A stretch of DNA of 64,000 bases from Leptospira jelokensis (lineage in GTDB: Bacteria > Spirochaetota > Leptospiria > Leptospirales > Leptospiraceae), in contig NZ_RQGH01000011.1 of assembly GCF_004769635.1 (NCBI RefSeq), positions 78,501 to 142,500 on the forward strand. The letters run 5' to 3'. Made by a program: the position numbers and the translations under genes. Positions 17,706-27,706 of this stretch are shown here, one piece after another. A model generated the notes under the pieces. That model ran no database searches. It had not been told where the DNA came from and saw only the letters and a program-made list of their open reading frames with translations. Within the stretch, counting starts at the first letter, position 1. Each line of letters opens with the position of its first letter.

Positions 17706-18575
17706 TTATAAGGAAGATAACCAACGAAACAAATCGATGCGATGGAAATGCTCATCTTCGATGGGATTTGCTCTTACAATGATTGTTTCGATTTGTTTCA
17801 TGGAAACAGGGATTCGTTTTTCCTGAAAGGTAAAACTTAGTTTTGTAGCGGAGTAAGAAGATTCTCTCCAGAGTTTTGTAGTGGCAACTTCGTCGGAAAG
17901 TGGAAAACTTTCTAAAAAAACATTCCAAAACTCTTTTATGCCTACAAGAACCTCCGATATTGCACCGATCCCCATCTTTAAATCCCGATACAAATGTTCT
18001 TTATCAAAGTCCTTGATTCCAATGGAAAGGAAGGGTTTTTCACCTTTGATTTTTTGTAAGGCCGGGACAAGAGTTTTTGCATCCAAATTGTCCCAATCCA
18101 AAATTAAAAAATGGCATGGACCAACTAACAATCTTTTGACTAGATATTCAGGGTTTGCTTCTATAAAAACTTGATACCCCAAAGATTTAAGAAAGGTATT
18201 AATGTTTTGGTCAAAATTGGGATTTTTTGTACAAACAATCCAAGTTAATTTTTTTTCGGGTAATTTTTGAATGGGAAAACTATGGATTTGGGAAAAGGGT
18301 TTGTCCCAATGGAGTGAAACTCCCGATTTTTGGTATAGGCCTTTTTCTTCCTTTGTGAATTTTCCGCATAAGATTGGTTCGATGCTCCAATCCAAAAGTT
18401 CTTTTGAAAGTTCAGGTGTTGGTTTGGAAAACACACGAATGGAATCTGGAAAGTCTTTCCAATTTTTGTTTGTACATTCTTTCACTACGAGCCCGTTTAC
18501 TTGTAACCAAGAAATCAAAAGCTGTTTTTCAAGCTCTGGAAGTTGTGTCAAAACGGCACCGAATAGTGAGTCCAT
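17706..18575 (-). CDS. hypothetical protein with a degenerate receiver-like domain
   Basis: A 289-residue soluble protein I cannot name. Around residues 110-210 the pattern resembles a CheY-type receiver fold: LTWIVCTKNPNF, GYQVFIEANPEYLVKRL, CHFLILDWDNLD (position of the phospho-Asp, in LILDWDN) and KPFLSIGI, but the acidic pocket and the conserved Lys are not clear. It could be a pseudo-receiver or another Rossmann-like fold. Convergent with the upstream hypothetical gene and divergent from the PhaR-like gene. No ribosome site is evident at ATG 18575. Confidence 0.6.
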   Translation of the reverse strand: MDSLFGAVLTQLPELEKQLLISWLQVNGLVVKECTNKNWKDFPDSIRVFSKPTPELSKELLDWSIEPILCGKFTKEEKGLYQKSGVSLHWDKPFSQIHSFPIQKLPEKKLTWIVCTKNPNFDQNINTFLKSLGYQVFIEANPEYLVKRLLVGPCHFLILDWDNLDAKTLVPALQKIKGEKPFLSIGIKDFDKEHLYRDLKMGIGAISEVLVGIKEFWNVFLESFPLSDEVATTKLWRESSYSATKLSFTFQEKRIPVSMKQIETIIVRANPIEDEHFHRIDLFRWLSSL

Positions 18576-18632
18576 ACGATTGTATTTTAGTTGACCCCCT
18601 AGGCTTGAAAGTCATTTTAAAAAGCATCTCCA

Positions 18633-19181
18633 ATGAAGCTCCTCAAGCGATACGCAAACCGCAGGCTCTATGATCCAGAAACTAGCTCCACAATCACTTT
18701 GGAAGATGTGGCAAAGATGATCATCGGCGGTGAAGAGATCAAAGTCCAAGACAATCTTTCTGGCGAAGACATCACACCCAAAATTTTGGGGCAAACATTT
18801 TTGAAGGTGAGCCTTGGTCAAAGGAACGAAGACTTTTCCAATTTTATGTTAACCTCCCTCATTAGGGAAACTGGCCGTGACGTTTCTGGATTATTTGAAC
18901 GATTGGTTTTGGGTGGGATCGGCGCCAACTACCTCACCCGCGAACGATTGGAAAAAATTGTAAATTCCATGGTGGAACTGGGGGAATTAAAAGAAGTCGA
19001 TTTCAGCCTCTACCGAGAGGATTTACTCCGCAAAATGGCTTCCCGTGCCAGTGAAAAAAAGGAACAAATCCAAAAGGATTTGGAAAAATTCAGCCAATCC
19101 ATTTTGGAAGAAGACAAGGCTACCCTTGGCGACCTATCTGAAAAATTAAAAGAAGTCGCAGAAAAATTAAAAGAAAATTAA
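18633..19181 (+). CDS. polyhydroxyalkanoate synthesis regulator PhaR-like, DNA-binding
   Basis: A 182-residue protein starting with the PHB/PHA accumulation regulator DNA-binding domain (residues 2-62: [27 protein letters not shown]). In PHA-producing bacteria PhaR binds DNA and the polymer and controls phasin genes. The C-terminal half here is helical and coiled-coil-like ([13 protein letters not shown]...), as in phasin-like proteins. No PHA synthase or phasin gene is in the window, so the target is unknown. Confidence 0.8.
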   Translation: MKLLKRYANRRLYDPETSSTITLEDVAKMIIGGEEIKVQDNLSGEDITPKILGQTFLKVSLGQRNEDFSNFMLTSLIRETGRDVSGLFERLVLGGIGANYLTRERLEKIVNSMVELGELKEVDFSLYREDLLRKMASRASEKKEQIQKDLEKFSQSILEEDKATLGDLSEKLKEVAEKLKEN

Positions 19182-19222
19182 CCAAAATCGGTTATGATGT
19201 CCTCCTATTTCAGGGGGAATGA

Positions 19223-20107
19223 ATGAAATTCCAATATGTTCTGTTACTCTTCATTTTGGGTAACATCGGATTGTATTCCGAAACAGATAGTACCTTTTTT
19301 GAAACACAAAGGAAACGACTCAACTCGTCTGACATTTTTGAAATCAGGGATGCCATTGATCGATTAACATTCATTAAATCTAGTCGTGGGGTAAGAGACA
19401 TCCTTTCTGTTTTGGAAGGGAACCCCAATTTTCCGACGAGTGAAACCAATGCTCCTGCTGTTAAATTTTATGCAAGTAGGGCATTGGCAAAAGAAGGGGA
19501 TAAAATTGCGGTTCCCATCCTCATCAAAACATTCCAAAATGAATCCCCGAAGTTAGTGGAACACAACCCTCCTAAACAAAGAAAGATCATTGATGGAGTG
19601 GCCGACAGGCATTCCAATTCCAGTCCTTATTTTTATGAAGATGGCGAAATTTCCATGGTTTTGGCTTGTGGTGAAATCTTACGGGCATTAGGTTCTTTGC
19701 CATTCTCAGAAGAATCTGAGAAAACTATCAAACAGGCATTGGCACACCCCAATTTTTATATCCGCAGTTCTGCGGCAGATGCAATGTATGAATCGAAACG
19801 AAAGGAATTTTTACCTTCTCTTTCGGAAGCACTCGGAAAAGAACAAATTCCGTATGCAAGAATTGCAATTTTGGCAGGGATTGTTGGGATCGAAAGACTT
19901 CCCAACCAAAACTTTAAATCGGTCACGGAATTCCTTTCCGATTTGGATCCAGAGGTGCGAAAAAAAGCATCCGAGGCTTTACGTCGTTTGGATCTCCGAA
20001 TTGCAGCACCTTACCTAGAAAAGGCGATCCAACTGGAAAATCATCCAATCGTATTATCTCAGATGAAAGAGGACCACTCGTACCTGATTTCATTTCGTAG
20101 CCCCTAA
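19223..20107 (+). CDS. secreted HEAT-repeat protein
   Basis: A 294-residue protein with a signal peptide (MKFQYVLLLFILGNIGLYS) and several HEAT-type helical repeats, for example YIRSSAADAMYESKRKEFLPSLSEAL and DPEVRKKASEALRRLD. Probably exported to the periplasm or envelope as a binding scaffold. HEAT repeats say nothing about the partner. ATG 19223 has GGGGG upstream. It follows the PhaR-like gene by 41 bases and precedes cysK. Confidence 0.72.
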   Translation: MKFQYVLLLFILGNIGLYSETDSTFFETQRKRLNSSDIFEIRDAIDRLTFIKSSRGVRDILSVLEGNPNFPTSETNAPAVKFYASRALAKEGDKIAVPILIKTFQNESPKLVEHNPPKQRKIIDGVADRHSNSSPYFYEDGEISMVLACGEILRALGSLPFSEESEKTIKQALAHPNFYIRSSAADAMYESKRKEFLPSLSEALGKEQIPYARIAILAGIVGIERLPNQNFKSVTEFLSDLDPEVRKKASEALRRLDLRIAAPYLEKAIQLENHPIVLSQMKEDHSYLISFRSP

Positions 20108-20173
20108 GGGAGAATGAATTCATTGTGGACAAATCTAGATTTTTTTTAAAAATGTGATCTAAACGGAGAAATT

Positions 20174-21088
20174 ATGAAATTTAATAGTATTTTAGATGCC
20201 ATTGGCAACACACCACACGTAAAATTGTCTCGTTTGTTTGGAACCGATCATGAAGTTTATATGAAACTAGAAAGACAAAATCCAGGTGGGTCCATAAAGG
20301 ATCGCATTGCCCTTGCAATGATCGAAGACGCAGAAAAATCAGGAAAACTAAAAAAAGATTCCATTATTGTGGAGCCAACATCTGGGAATACAGGGATTGG
20401 CCTTGCGATGGTTGCAGCTGTGAAAGGTTATGCGATCACTCTAGTGATGCCAGAACATATGTCTGTGGAAAGACGACGCATCATGGCGGCTTACGGTGCA
20501 AAATTTGAACTCACTCCGAGAGAAAAAGGAATGCCTGGTGCCATTGCAAAAGCACAAGAAATGGTAGCAGCAAATCCGAATGCATGGATGCCACAACAAT
20601 TTGAAAACGAAGCAAACATCCAAGTCCACAGAGAAAAAACCGCCGAAGAAATCGCAAAAGATTTTCCAGATGGATTGGATTACATCATCACTGGAGTTGG
20701 TACTGGTGGGCATATTTCAGGTTGTGCTGAAAATTTGAAAAAACGTTTTCCAAAACTCAAAGTGTTTGCTGTTGAACCAGAAGGTTCTCCTGTCCTCAGT
20801 GGAGGGAAACCAGGACCACACCCATTACAAGGGATTGGAGCAGGGTTCATTCCTAAAAACTGCAAAACAGAATTGTTAGATGGAATCATCACAGTCGGAA
20901 AAGAAGAATCGTTTACAATGGCAGTCCTTGCAGCTAAAAAAGAAGGCATTTTCATTGGAACATCTTCTGGCGCTAGTCTTGCGGCAGTTTCTAAAAAATT
21001 AAAAGAAATTCCTGCTGGTTCCAAAGTATTAACTTTCTGTTACGATACAGGAGAAAGATACTTATCAGTAGAAGGACTTTTCGTTTAA
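20174..21088 (+). CDS. cysK: cysteine synthase A (O-acetylserine sulfhydrylase)
   Basis: Makes cysteine from O-acetylserine and sulfide with pyridoxal phosphate. 304 residues, family length. The PLP lysine is in [11 protein letters not shown], the substrate loop is [12 protein letters not shown], and the phosphate loop is [13 protein letters not shown] 20174 has CGGAGAAA upstream. It is the last step of the sulfur route whose other genes lie at 36-48 kb. The topoisomerase gene starts about 25 bases later on the same strand. Confidence 0.93.
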   Translation: MKFNSILDAIGNTPHVKLSRLFGTDHEVYMKLERQNPGGSIKDRIALAMIEDAEKSGKLKKDSIIVEPTSGNTGIGLAMVAAVKGYAITLVMPEHMSVERRRIMAAYGAKFELTPREKGMPGAIAKAQEMVAANPNAWMPQQFENEANIQVHREKTAEEIAKDFPDGLDYIITGVGTGGHISGCAENLKKRFPKLKVFAVEPEGSPVLSGGKPGPHPLQGIGAGFIPKNCKTELLDGIITVGKEESFTMAVLAAKKEGIFIGTSSGASLAAVSKKLKEIPAGSKVLTFCYDTGERYLSVEGLFV

Positions 21089-21111
21089 TCATTGTTTAGC
21101 GAGATTGTAAA

Positions 21112-23067
21112 ATCACCAATTTATTAATTGTCGAATCACCAACAAAAGCAGCAACCATCAGTTCTTATTTAGGTAAGGATTGGGTGGTTGTTGCTACCAA
21201 AGGTCATATCAAAGACCTACCACCCAAATCTTATGGAGTGGACTTCTCCAACTCTTTTGAACCTGAATACGAATGGCTGAAAGGTAAAAAAAACCTCTTC
21301 CAGTTAATCCAAACGAAAGCAAAAAAATCATCTGCGATTTATATTGCAAGTGACCCTGATCGAGAAGGAGAGATAATCGCCAAACATTGTTTTGATGAAC
21401 TAAAAAAGTTAAAGAAACCAATGTATCGATTGCGATTGAAAGAAATCACAAAAGACGAATTAAGTCTTCAATTACAAAAGAAAATGGGACTCGATTGGCA
21501 GTCCATTGAATCTCAAATTGCAAGGCGTGTGGTGGATCGTATATTTGGATTTGAAGTCTCACCTGATTTATGGAGAAAATTAAAAATTCCAACTCTTTCT
21601 GCAGGTCGAGTCCAATCAACCGTTTTACATTGGATATGCGAAAGAGAAAAAGAGATTCAGAATTTTTCTAAAGAAACGTATTACCAAATAAAATTGATTG
21701 GAACGTTTTTAAATCAAAACATAGAACTCAAATACCAATCCAAAGATAAATTGAAACTTGAAGATACCAAGCAAGTTTTAAAGGAGATTCAAATCCTTCC
21801 AGAACCTTCTAGGTTAAAAGAATTGGTTTTGTCTCATATCAAAATCAAAAAAATCAATCGAAATCCTCCGAAAGCCTTTTCCACAGCCAGTTTACTTGAA
21901 TCTAGTTTTCGTAGCCTTAAATTTGATTCAAAAAAAACAATGAGGATTGCTCAAAGTTTATTTGAGGGAAAAAAATTACAATCGGGAGAAACAGTAGGTC
22001 TTATTACTTACATGCGAACTGATAGCACTCGTGTGTCAGATTCAAAACGTGAGTTAGGTGTAAACTTTCTAAAGAAACATTATCCAACTCTTCTCTTGGA
22101 AGGGAATCGTAAAAACCAAAAACAAAAAAAGTTTTCGCAAGATGCTCACGAAGCAGTTGTTCCGATCGATCCTAATCTGAGACCTGATTTGATCAAATCG
22201 TATTTAACTGCGGATGAATGGAAATTATACCAATTGATTTGGGAACGATTTTTGGTCTCGTTGATGAAACCTGAAATTGGACAAGAAGTGATTTATGAAT
22301 TTCCCATTGGAAACCATCTGTTTTTACATTCCTTTGAAGCCATATCTGATTTTGGTTTTAAAAATTTTTACGGTATCAACGAAAAACGAGAAAAAAAGAA
22401 TCTGTTAGGCAAAGTTGGGGATTCGTTTTTCTATGAAACACATTCCATAGAAGAAAAAGAAACAGAACCACCGACAAGGTACACCCAAGGCAAATTGATC
22501 CAAAAAATGGAAGACACGGGAGTGGGAAGGCCCTCAACCTATGCTACCATTTTGGAAACCTTATTAAAGAGAAAATACATAGTAGAATACCAAAAGAACA
22601 TTGGTCCGTCTGCGTTGGGTATGAAAGTGGACGACTATTTGTTTTTAAACTTTGGAGAAATGATTGGAGAGTCGTTTACAAAAGACTTAGAAACTAAACT
22701 TGACCAAATCACGGAAAAAAAAGAATCAAGAGTGCAATTGGTTTCCTCCTTTTATCATCAGTTGCAAATAATTTTAAAATCTCCGAGAAAAATGAATGTT
22801 GGATCAATTCAAAAAAATCCAAACCAATCGGAAGATAAAAAGCAGAAAAATTCAAATTCAAATCAAAGACCAAGTGGAATCAATCACAGAAATATTGAAA
22901 TCAATCCAGAACCAACTAAATCTAAGGTTAGTCTAAACACAGGATCGAATCAAACTTGCCCAAAATGTTTGGAAGGTTTTGTGAAAACCAAACTTGGGAA
23001 AAATGGAAAAACCATTTATTTTTGTTCCCGTTACCCACATTGTGACTACATCACTTATGACAAATAA
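21112..23067 (+). CDS. topA: DNA topoisomerase I with a non-canonical (ATC or ATT) start
   Basis: Relaxes negatively supercoiled DNA by a 5'-phosphotyrosine break. The Toprim block reads TNLLIVESPTKAATISSYLG at bases 21115-21174 (catalytic Glu in VES), then DPDREGEIIAKH. The active tyrosine is in LITYMRTDSTRVS. A single C4 zinc finger (CPKC...CSRYPHC) ends the protein. The in-frame stop TAG is at 21097, and no ATG, GTG or TTG occurs before GTG 21184, which is too late because it would remove the catalytic Glu. ATC 21112 (eight bases after GAG) or ATT 21127 is the likely initiator. The last 11 bases overlap hemH. Confidence 0.85.
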   Translation: MTNLLIVESPTKAATISSYLGKDWVVVATKGHIKDLPPKSYGVDFSNSFEPEYEWLKGKKNLFQLIQTKAKKSSAIYIASDPDREGEIIAKHCFDELKKLKKPMYRLRLKEITKDELSLQLQKKMGLDWQSIESQIARRVVDRIFGFEVSPDLWRKLKIPTLSAGRVQSTVLHWICEREKEIQNFSKETYYQIKLIGTFLNQNIELKYQSKDKLKLEDTKQVLKEIQILPEPSRLKELVLSHIKIKKINRNPPKAFSTASLLESSFRSLKFDSKKTMRIAQSLFEGKKLQSGETVGLITYMRTDSTRVSDSKRELGVNFLKKHYPTLLLEGNRKNQKQKKFSQDAHEAVVPIDPNLRPDLIKSYLTADEWKLYQLIWERFLVSLMKPEIGQEVIYEFPIGNHLFLHSFEAISDFGFKNFYGINEKREKKNLLGKVGDSFFYETHSIEEKETEPPTRYTQGKLIQKMEDTGVGRPSTYATILETLLKRKYIVEYQKNIGPSALGMKVDDYLFLNFGEMIGESFTKDLETKLDQITEKKESRVQLVSSFYHQLQIILKSPRKMNVGSIQKNPNQSEDKKQKNSNSNQRPSGINHRNIEINPEPTKSKVSLNTGSNQTCPKCLEGFVKTKLGKNGKTIYFCSRYPHCDYITYDK

Positions 23068-24145
23068 CATAGAGAAAACATTAATTTTAGTAAACTTAGG
23101 AGGGCCTAGGTCTTCAGATGAAATAGAAGTTTTTTTAAAAGATTTATTCTCCGATCGATTTGTCTTTGATTTGCCACTTCCTGAATTTTTAAGGATCAGG
23201 CTTGCTCGTTTCATCGCCAAAAAAAGGGCTCCTAAGGTAAAAAAAACTTATGATTCCATGGGCTTTGGAGGTGGTTCCCCTCTTGTAGCTGAAACGGAAA
23301 AACAAGCAAACGCATTGGAAAGAATCCTTACCCAACGTTCTGGAAATCCGTGGAAGGTAAAGGTAGCGATGGCATGTGGATTTCCTAATATTAGAGAATC
23401 TGAATTTACGAAACCAAATACAAATACTTTGTATTTACCTTTATACCCTCAGTTTTCACGTTCAACCGTATTATCCACACTTGCAATTTTAGAGGAGAAG
23501 TTTGGTGAATGCCCAGTAGGAAGTGGGGGGTATGTACCTCATTTTGGTTTAAAGGAGAATTTCTTCAAACTCACGGCACAATTTATTTATGAATTTTTTA
23601 CCGACCAACTCAGAAAAGATCAATACTTACATTATCCAGAAGAGAAACCAAATTGTGATTGGAAGGATTTAGATATCGTGTTTTCCGCACATGGTGTTCC
23701 CATGCGACTCATTGAGAAAGGGGATCGTTACATGGAAGAGGTGGAGGCCTCTGTAAAAGGAATCGTGGGCGAACTTCGAAAATTTGGGTTTAGGGGATCA
23801 TTTCATATCTCTTACCAAAGTAAGGTGGGGCCTGCAAAGTGGACAGAGCCAAGTACCATTCAGAAAATATCAGAACTTGCAAGCAATGGCAAACACATCG
23901 CAGTGTATCCCATTAGTTTTGTAAGTGATCATTTGGAAACTTTGGAAGAAATTGGAGAACAATTTAAAGAACTAACCTGGGAAAAAGGTGGAAAAACATT
24001 TGTTCGGATTCCCGCGTTGGGGGTGTATGAGTCTTTTTTAGATTTTTTAGCAGAAGAAGTGTTAGGTGCTGATTCCTCGATACAAAACTGTATCTGTAAG
24101 GAAAGGGGAGGTGAATCCTTAAGGCATTGTCGTTTCAAAAATTGA
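23057..24145 (+). CDS. hemH: ferrochelatase
   Basis: Inserts iron into protoporphyrin IX, the last step of haem synthesis. 362 residues. The N-terminus KTLILVNLGGPRSSDEIEVF and the conserved FSAHGVPMRLIEKGDRY (with the metal-related His) and YQSKVGPAKWTEP blocks are typical. ATG 23057 lies inside the end of topA in another frame, so it starts before the topA stop. Its 3' end overlaps the convergent hemY gene by 27 bases. Confidence 0.95.
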   Translation: MTNNIEKTLILVNLGGPRSSDEIEVFLKDLFSDRFVFDLPLPEFLRIRLARFIAKKRAPKVKKTYDSMGFGGGSPLVAETEKQANALERILTQRSGNPWKVKVAMACGFPNIRESEFTKPNTNTLYLPLYPQFSRSTVLSTLAILEEKFGECPVGSGGYVPHFGLKENFFKLTAQFIYEFFTDQLRKDQYLHYPEEKPNCDWKDLDIVFSAHGVPMRLIEKGDRYMEEVEASVKGIVGELRKFGFRGSFHISYQSKVGPAKWTEPSTIQKISELASNGKHIAVYPISFVSDHLETLEEIGEQFKELTWEKGGKTFVRIPALGVYESFLDFLAEEVLGADSSIQNCICKERGGESLRHCRFKN

Positions 24146-25327
24146 TCTAAGACCAATTCCTTTTCTATAATTTCCAAAAAATTGAATGTCCAATCCTTGT
24201 TTTTTCCAATTGGCTTCTATTTCATCGAGTTTTTGGTTACATAAAAAAAGGTTTCGGTCGTATGCCGGGAAAACTCCTTCCCAAGTGGTTTTATAAATTG
24301 CTTTCGCCTTCTCTCTATTTTTTGTGATCACTTCTCTATCGGTTTCAACAATGGATTCCATTTCCTTATCAGTTGTAATCCCGTCTAACTTGGGATAAAT
24401 CCACGTTTCTGAATGCAAATGGCCCGTAACTCGTCCTTCAAAAAGATCAGAATTACATAAAACCCCAAGTGCTTTTATCCCTTCTCCTTTTCCGAAAAGG
24501 ACTCCAAAACATGGTTTTTTGGTTAACCTTGTCTCACCAAACCTGGTAACGGTGGAAATAGTGAGTAAATTTGGTTTTTCTTCTGGGTTTAATAAATTTC
24601 CGAGGATTGGCGTTAGTTTTTTTAAGGAGATACAGATTCGAACAGATCCTTTTTGTTTTTCTATTTCAGATATACTAGAAAGGGAAACTCCAGTTTGGAT
24701 TTTGATTTTGGGAGATAAGTAGGCGATTAAATGGGATACCAAATCTCCCATTCCATTCGGAAATGATACAGTTCCATATGTTTTCATTTTGTTTTTTTTG
24801 ATTTCTTTAAAAATCGTACTCGTTCCACTTCCATCCCACTTTGAAAAAACAGTTTCTGCTTGTAATTCATTTAATCGAGTTCCGTAGATGCCTCCTAATG
24901 CAGGTTCTATGATATTCTTTGTTACTGATGAACCAAATGTAATGTTTCCCCAGTCTTCAAAATTCAGATTTGGATAAAATTTTAATTTTTTTAGGAAAAT
25001 GGAGTAAAGTAGTTTCGTGCCAGCGAACAGGGAAATGGGAAACTGGGATAAGTTTTTATTGATAAAAAAATACCTACGTTTGGAAGCCTTTTTCGGAAAT
25101 AAGGTCTTTAGCCCTATGTCGTCTAACATCGTTTTGATATCCTTTGTGAGAAGGATACCGTTGGCAGCCTGTTCCACCAAACCTTCTTTTACTTTTTTTG
25201 TGGCGATGACTCCACCAAGTGTTTTGTTTTCTTCATAGAGAGTGACCGAGTCACCGCGTTTTACATGATGGTATGCTAAAAATAATCCAGTGATCCCTGC
25301 ACCATAAATATGAATTTCTTCTTTCAT
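24119..25327 (-). CDS. hemY: protoporphyrinogen oxidase, FAD dependent (HemY type)
   Basis: Oxidises protoporphyrinogen IX to protoporphyrin IX. 402 residues. The FAD loop IYGAGITGLFLAYHH is at the N-terminus, then LYEENKTLGGVIATK. The C-terminal FAD motif region contains NYRKGIGLRSIFET. The family is oxygen dependent (also called HemG in older naming). It is the last gene of the leftward haem operon. Its start shares the stop of hemN (4 bases), and its end overlaps hemH on the other strand by 27 bases. Confidence 0.88.
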   Translation of the reverse strand: MKEEIHIYGAGITGLFLAYHHVKRGDSVTLYEENKTLGGVIATKKVKEGLVEQAANGILLTKDIKTMLDDIGLKTLFPKKASKRRYFFINKNLSQFPISLFAGTKLLYSIFLKKLKFYPNLNFEDWGNITFGSSVTKNIIEPALGGIYGTRLNELQAETVFSKWDGSGTSTIFKEIKKNKMKTYGTVSFPNGMGDLVSHLIAYLSPKIKIQTGVSLSSISEIEKQKGSVRICISLKKLTPILGNLLNPEEKPNLLTISTVTRFGETRLTKKPCFGVLFGKGEGIKALGVLCNSDLFEGRVTGHLHSETWIYPKLDGITTDKEMESIVETDREVITKNREKAKAIYKTTWEGVFPAYDRNLFLCNQKLDEIEANWKKQGLDIQFFGNYRKGIGLRSIFETTMP

Positions 25328-26664
25328 ATCGCTTTAGAGAATACTGGGCCTGTTGGTTTTGTATTTTGCAATTTTTCATCAAATGCCATGGCAACGATCC
25401 TTAAGTATGGTTTTCCTAAATTCGTTACAGTTAAGGTTCCATCGTGCCAGGTGACAAGTTGATCATTTTCCATTTCTGATAAAAACTCTTTTGTATGAGG
25501 TTGTAATTCATTTGGAACCTTTACTTGCCATGTTGTCATCAGTTCTAAGATCAATTGTTTTCTCAATTGGTCGGAGTGTGTGAGTTTGTGTCCCCGAAAG
25601 ATTGGTAAACTATTTGCTGCAAGAGACTTACGATACTTCATCTCCAGTTTGATGTTTTGGAAAAAAAGATTGGGAGTTTCTGAAATTGCCGAAGACCCTA
25701 ATCCCAACATCACATCTGTTTTAGAATCGCTATACCCCATAAAATTACGATGCAAAGTTTTATTATGAAAGGCCTTCCATAATTTATCATGTGGCAAAGC
25801 AAAATGGTCCATTCCAATTTCTCGGTATCCTTCTTTTTCTAAGATGGACCTTCCCAATTCATATAACTCACGTTTGAGTGTAGGGACAGGTAAATCTTCT
25901 TCTGTAAAAAGTCGTTGTGATGCCTTGATCCATGGTACATGGGCGTAGGAATAAAACGCTATGCGATCAGGTTTTAGTTCCAAGGTTTTATCCATTGTGT
26001 ACTTCATGGAATCTAGTGATTGTTTGGGAAGGCCATAAATTAAATCAAAATTTACCGAATCAAATCCAAGGTTTCTTGCTTCTAAAGTTATATTTTCTGT
26101 GAGTTCGTATGGTTGGATACGATTGACTAGTCGTTGTACTTCGGGATCAAAATCTTGCACTCCGAGGCTTATCCGTTTGAACCCTAATTTATGTAAAAGT
26201 TTGAGTTGGGAAACTCTTGTCCTTCTTGGATCCACTTCGATGGAATACTGTGGATCTTTGGCTGGAGATAACTGATTGAATATAAACTCAATTATGGATT
26301 GAAGGTTGTAATCAGATAAATAGGTGGGACTTCCTCCACCTAAATGAAGTTCGCTTAGTTCTTTACCTTTTAAATTGGAAACATGTTTGGTATACAATTC
26401 AAGTTCCTTTTTGATGGCACTCACATAAGGTTCTTCAACTGCATGGTTTTTGGTGATAGAAGTATTACACCCACAAAATGTACAAAGTGTTTCACAAAAG
26501 GGAATGTGTAAATAAAGAGCAAGTTTCGATTCAATCGGAGCGAGGTATTTGTTTAAGGATTCGATACAATCTTCGGTGGAAGGTGAGTCTGTCCAATAAG
26601 GCACGGTTGGATAACTTGTGTATCTAGGTGCAGGGGTATCATATTTTTCAAGTAAGTGTTTCAT
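25324..26664 (-). CDS. hemN: oxygen-independent coproporphyrinogen III oxidase
   Basis: A radical-SAM enzyme that decarboxylates coproporphyrinogen III. 446 residues from ATG 26664, which overlaps the hemE stop as ATGA. The iron-sulfur motif is in HIPFCETLCTFCGC (C-x3-C-x2-C-x-C). The block LGGGSPTYLSD and GLPKQSLDSM follow. The extra 31 codons of a longer frame would lie in hemE. Its pairing with an oxygen-dependent HemY-type oxidase means the operon mixes oxygen-independent and oxygen-dependent steps. Confidence 0.93.
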   Translation of the reverse strand: MKHLLEKYDTPAPRYTSYPTVPYWTDSPSTEDCIESLNKYLAPIESKLALYLHIPFCETLCTFCGCNTSITKNHAVEEPYVSAIKKELELYTKHVSNLKGKELSELHLGGGSPTYLSDYNLQSIIEFIFNQLSPAKDPQYSIEVDPRRTRVSQLKLLHKLGFKRISLGVQDFDPEVQRLVNRIQPYELTENITLEARNLGFDSVNFDLIYGLPKQSLDSMKYTMDKTLELKPDRIAFYSYAHVPWIKASQRLFTEEDLPVPTLKRELYELGRSILEKEGYREIGMDHFALPHDKLWKAFHNKTLHRNFMGYSDSKTDVMLGLGSSAISETPNLFFQNIKLEMKYRKSLAANSLPIFRGHKLTHSDQLRKQLILELMTTWQVKVPNELQPHTKEFLSEMENDQLVTWHDGTLTVTNLGKPYLRIVAMAFDEKLQNTKPTGPVFSKAI

Positions 26665-27704
26665 GCGCCAAAAACCTTTCTTGTGGTTTCGATCAGTAAA
26701 TGAACGGATGTTTCCGGAGTGAATTGTAAAACACCGTGTCCAAGGCCAGCAACCCAACCCACTCGGTCTTTGGGATCCATATCCTTCATCGGAGAAAGGT
26801 ATTCATTTATTTTTTGTTTTAGCGTGGAAGGGTCAGCGAATAAAAGTTCTTGGTCAAAGTTCCCTTGTAAAAAACCTTTTCCACCAAATTCCTTGAGGAT
26901 TGATTGCATGGAAAAACGATGGTCCACTCCAAATCCCACCAAGTTAGGGACGGAGTGGATTTGCGAAATTTGACTTTCGGTTGAATTTTTTGCATAATAA
27001 CCAATTTGATTTGGAAATGATTTTGTGAGTTCTTTGATCGGATCTGTTACATAACGTCGGAAATTGTTTGGATCTAACATTCCGGCTGCAGTGTCAAATA
27101 CCATCACTACTTCTGCACCACCTTGCAATTGCAATTCGATGTTTTGTTTTAAAAGTGGTAAAAGGATTTTATAAAATTCATCTACAAAGTTTTGATTGGT
27201 TTTGAGAAAAGATAAATTTCCATCATGTTTTCCTATGCTGGCATAAGTCATCAGAGTGAAAGGGCCACCTACAAATCCTATAAGAGATACATCTTTTGGT
27301 AAAACTTCTCTTGTGCATCTCACTGCTTCTTTTTGGAAATACAATCCTTCAATTGCATCTTCAACAGTTTTTAGTTTGTTTAGATCCGCCTCCGAAGTAA
27401 GAGAAAAGGATAGTTTGGGACCAGGATCGTATGTTAATCCCATACCTAAGGCTTCTAAGGGAAAGAGTAAATCGGAAAATAAAATACTGACATCAAATCC
27501 AAATTCTTTGACAGGGCCTAGTGCAACTTCTGCTGCAAGTTCTGGATTTTTGCACAAGTCCATAAAACTATGAGATTCTTTTAGTTTGCGATAGTGAGAA
27601 TGGTATCGTCCCGCTTGGCGCATAAACCAAATGGGTGGGATATTTTGAGGCACTAAATGTATCGCATTCGCAAATCGTTCATTGTGGTATTTTGTTGTGA
27701 TCAT
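26661..27704 (-). CDS. hemE: uroporphyrinogen decarboxylase
   Basis: Removes four carboxyl groups from uroporphyrinogen III. 347 residues, standard length. The signature PPIWFMRQAGRYHSHYRKL is at residues 23-41, and GFVGGPFTLMTY and the ending GLGHGVLQFTPE are present. It starts two bases after the hemL stop and overlaps hemN by 4 bases, so it is translated within the haem operon. The reading frame has no other plausible product. Confidence 0.95.
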   Translation of the reverse strand: MITTKYHNERFANAIHLVPQNIPPIWFMRQAGRYHSHYRKLKESHSFMDLCKNPELAAEVALGPVKEFGFDVSILFSDLLFPLEALGMGLTYDPGPKLSFSLTSEADLNKLKTVEDAIEGLYFQKEAVRCTREVLPKDVSLIGFVGGPFTLMTYASIGKHDGNLSFLKTNQNFVDEFYKILLPLLKQNIELQLQGGAEVVMVFDTAAGMLDPNNFRRYVTDPIKELTKSFPNQIGYYAKNSTESQISQIHSVPNLVGFGVDHRFSMQSILKEFGGKGFLQGNFDQELLFADPSTLKQKINEYLSPMKDMDPKDRVGWVAGLGHGVLQFTPETSVHLLIETTRKVFGA

Positions 27705-27706
27705 GT

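Noticed and set aside
21184..23067. topA starting at GTG 21184
   Set aside because: The family's catalytic N-terminal block, with VESPTKA, is encoded in frame just upstream, so this start would give an inactive enzyme.
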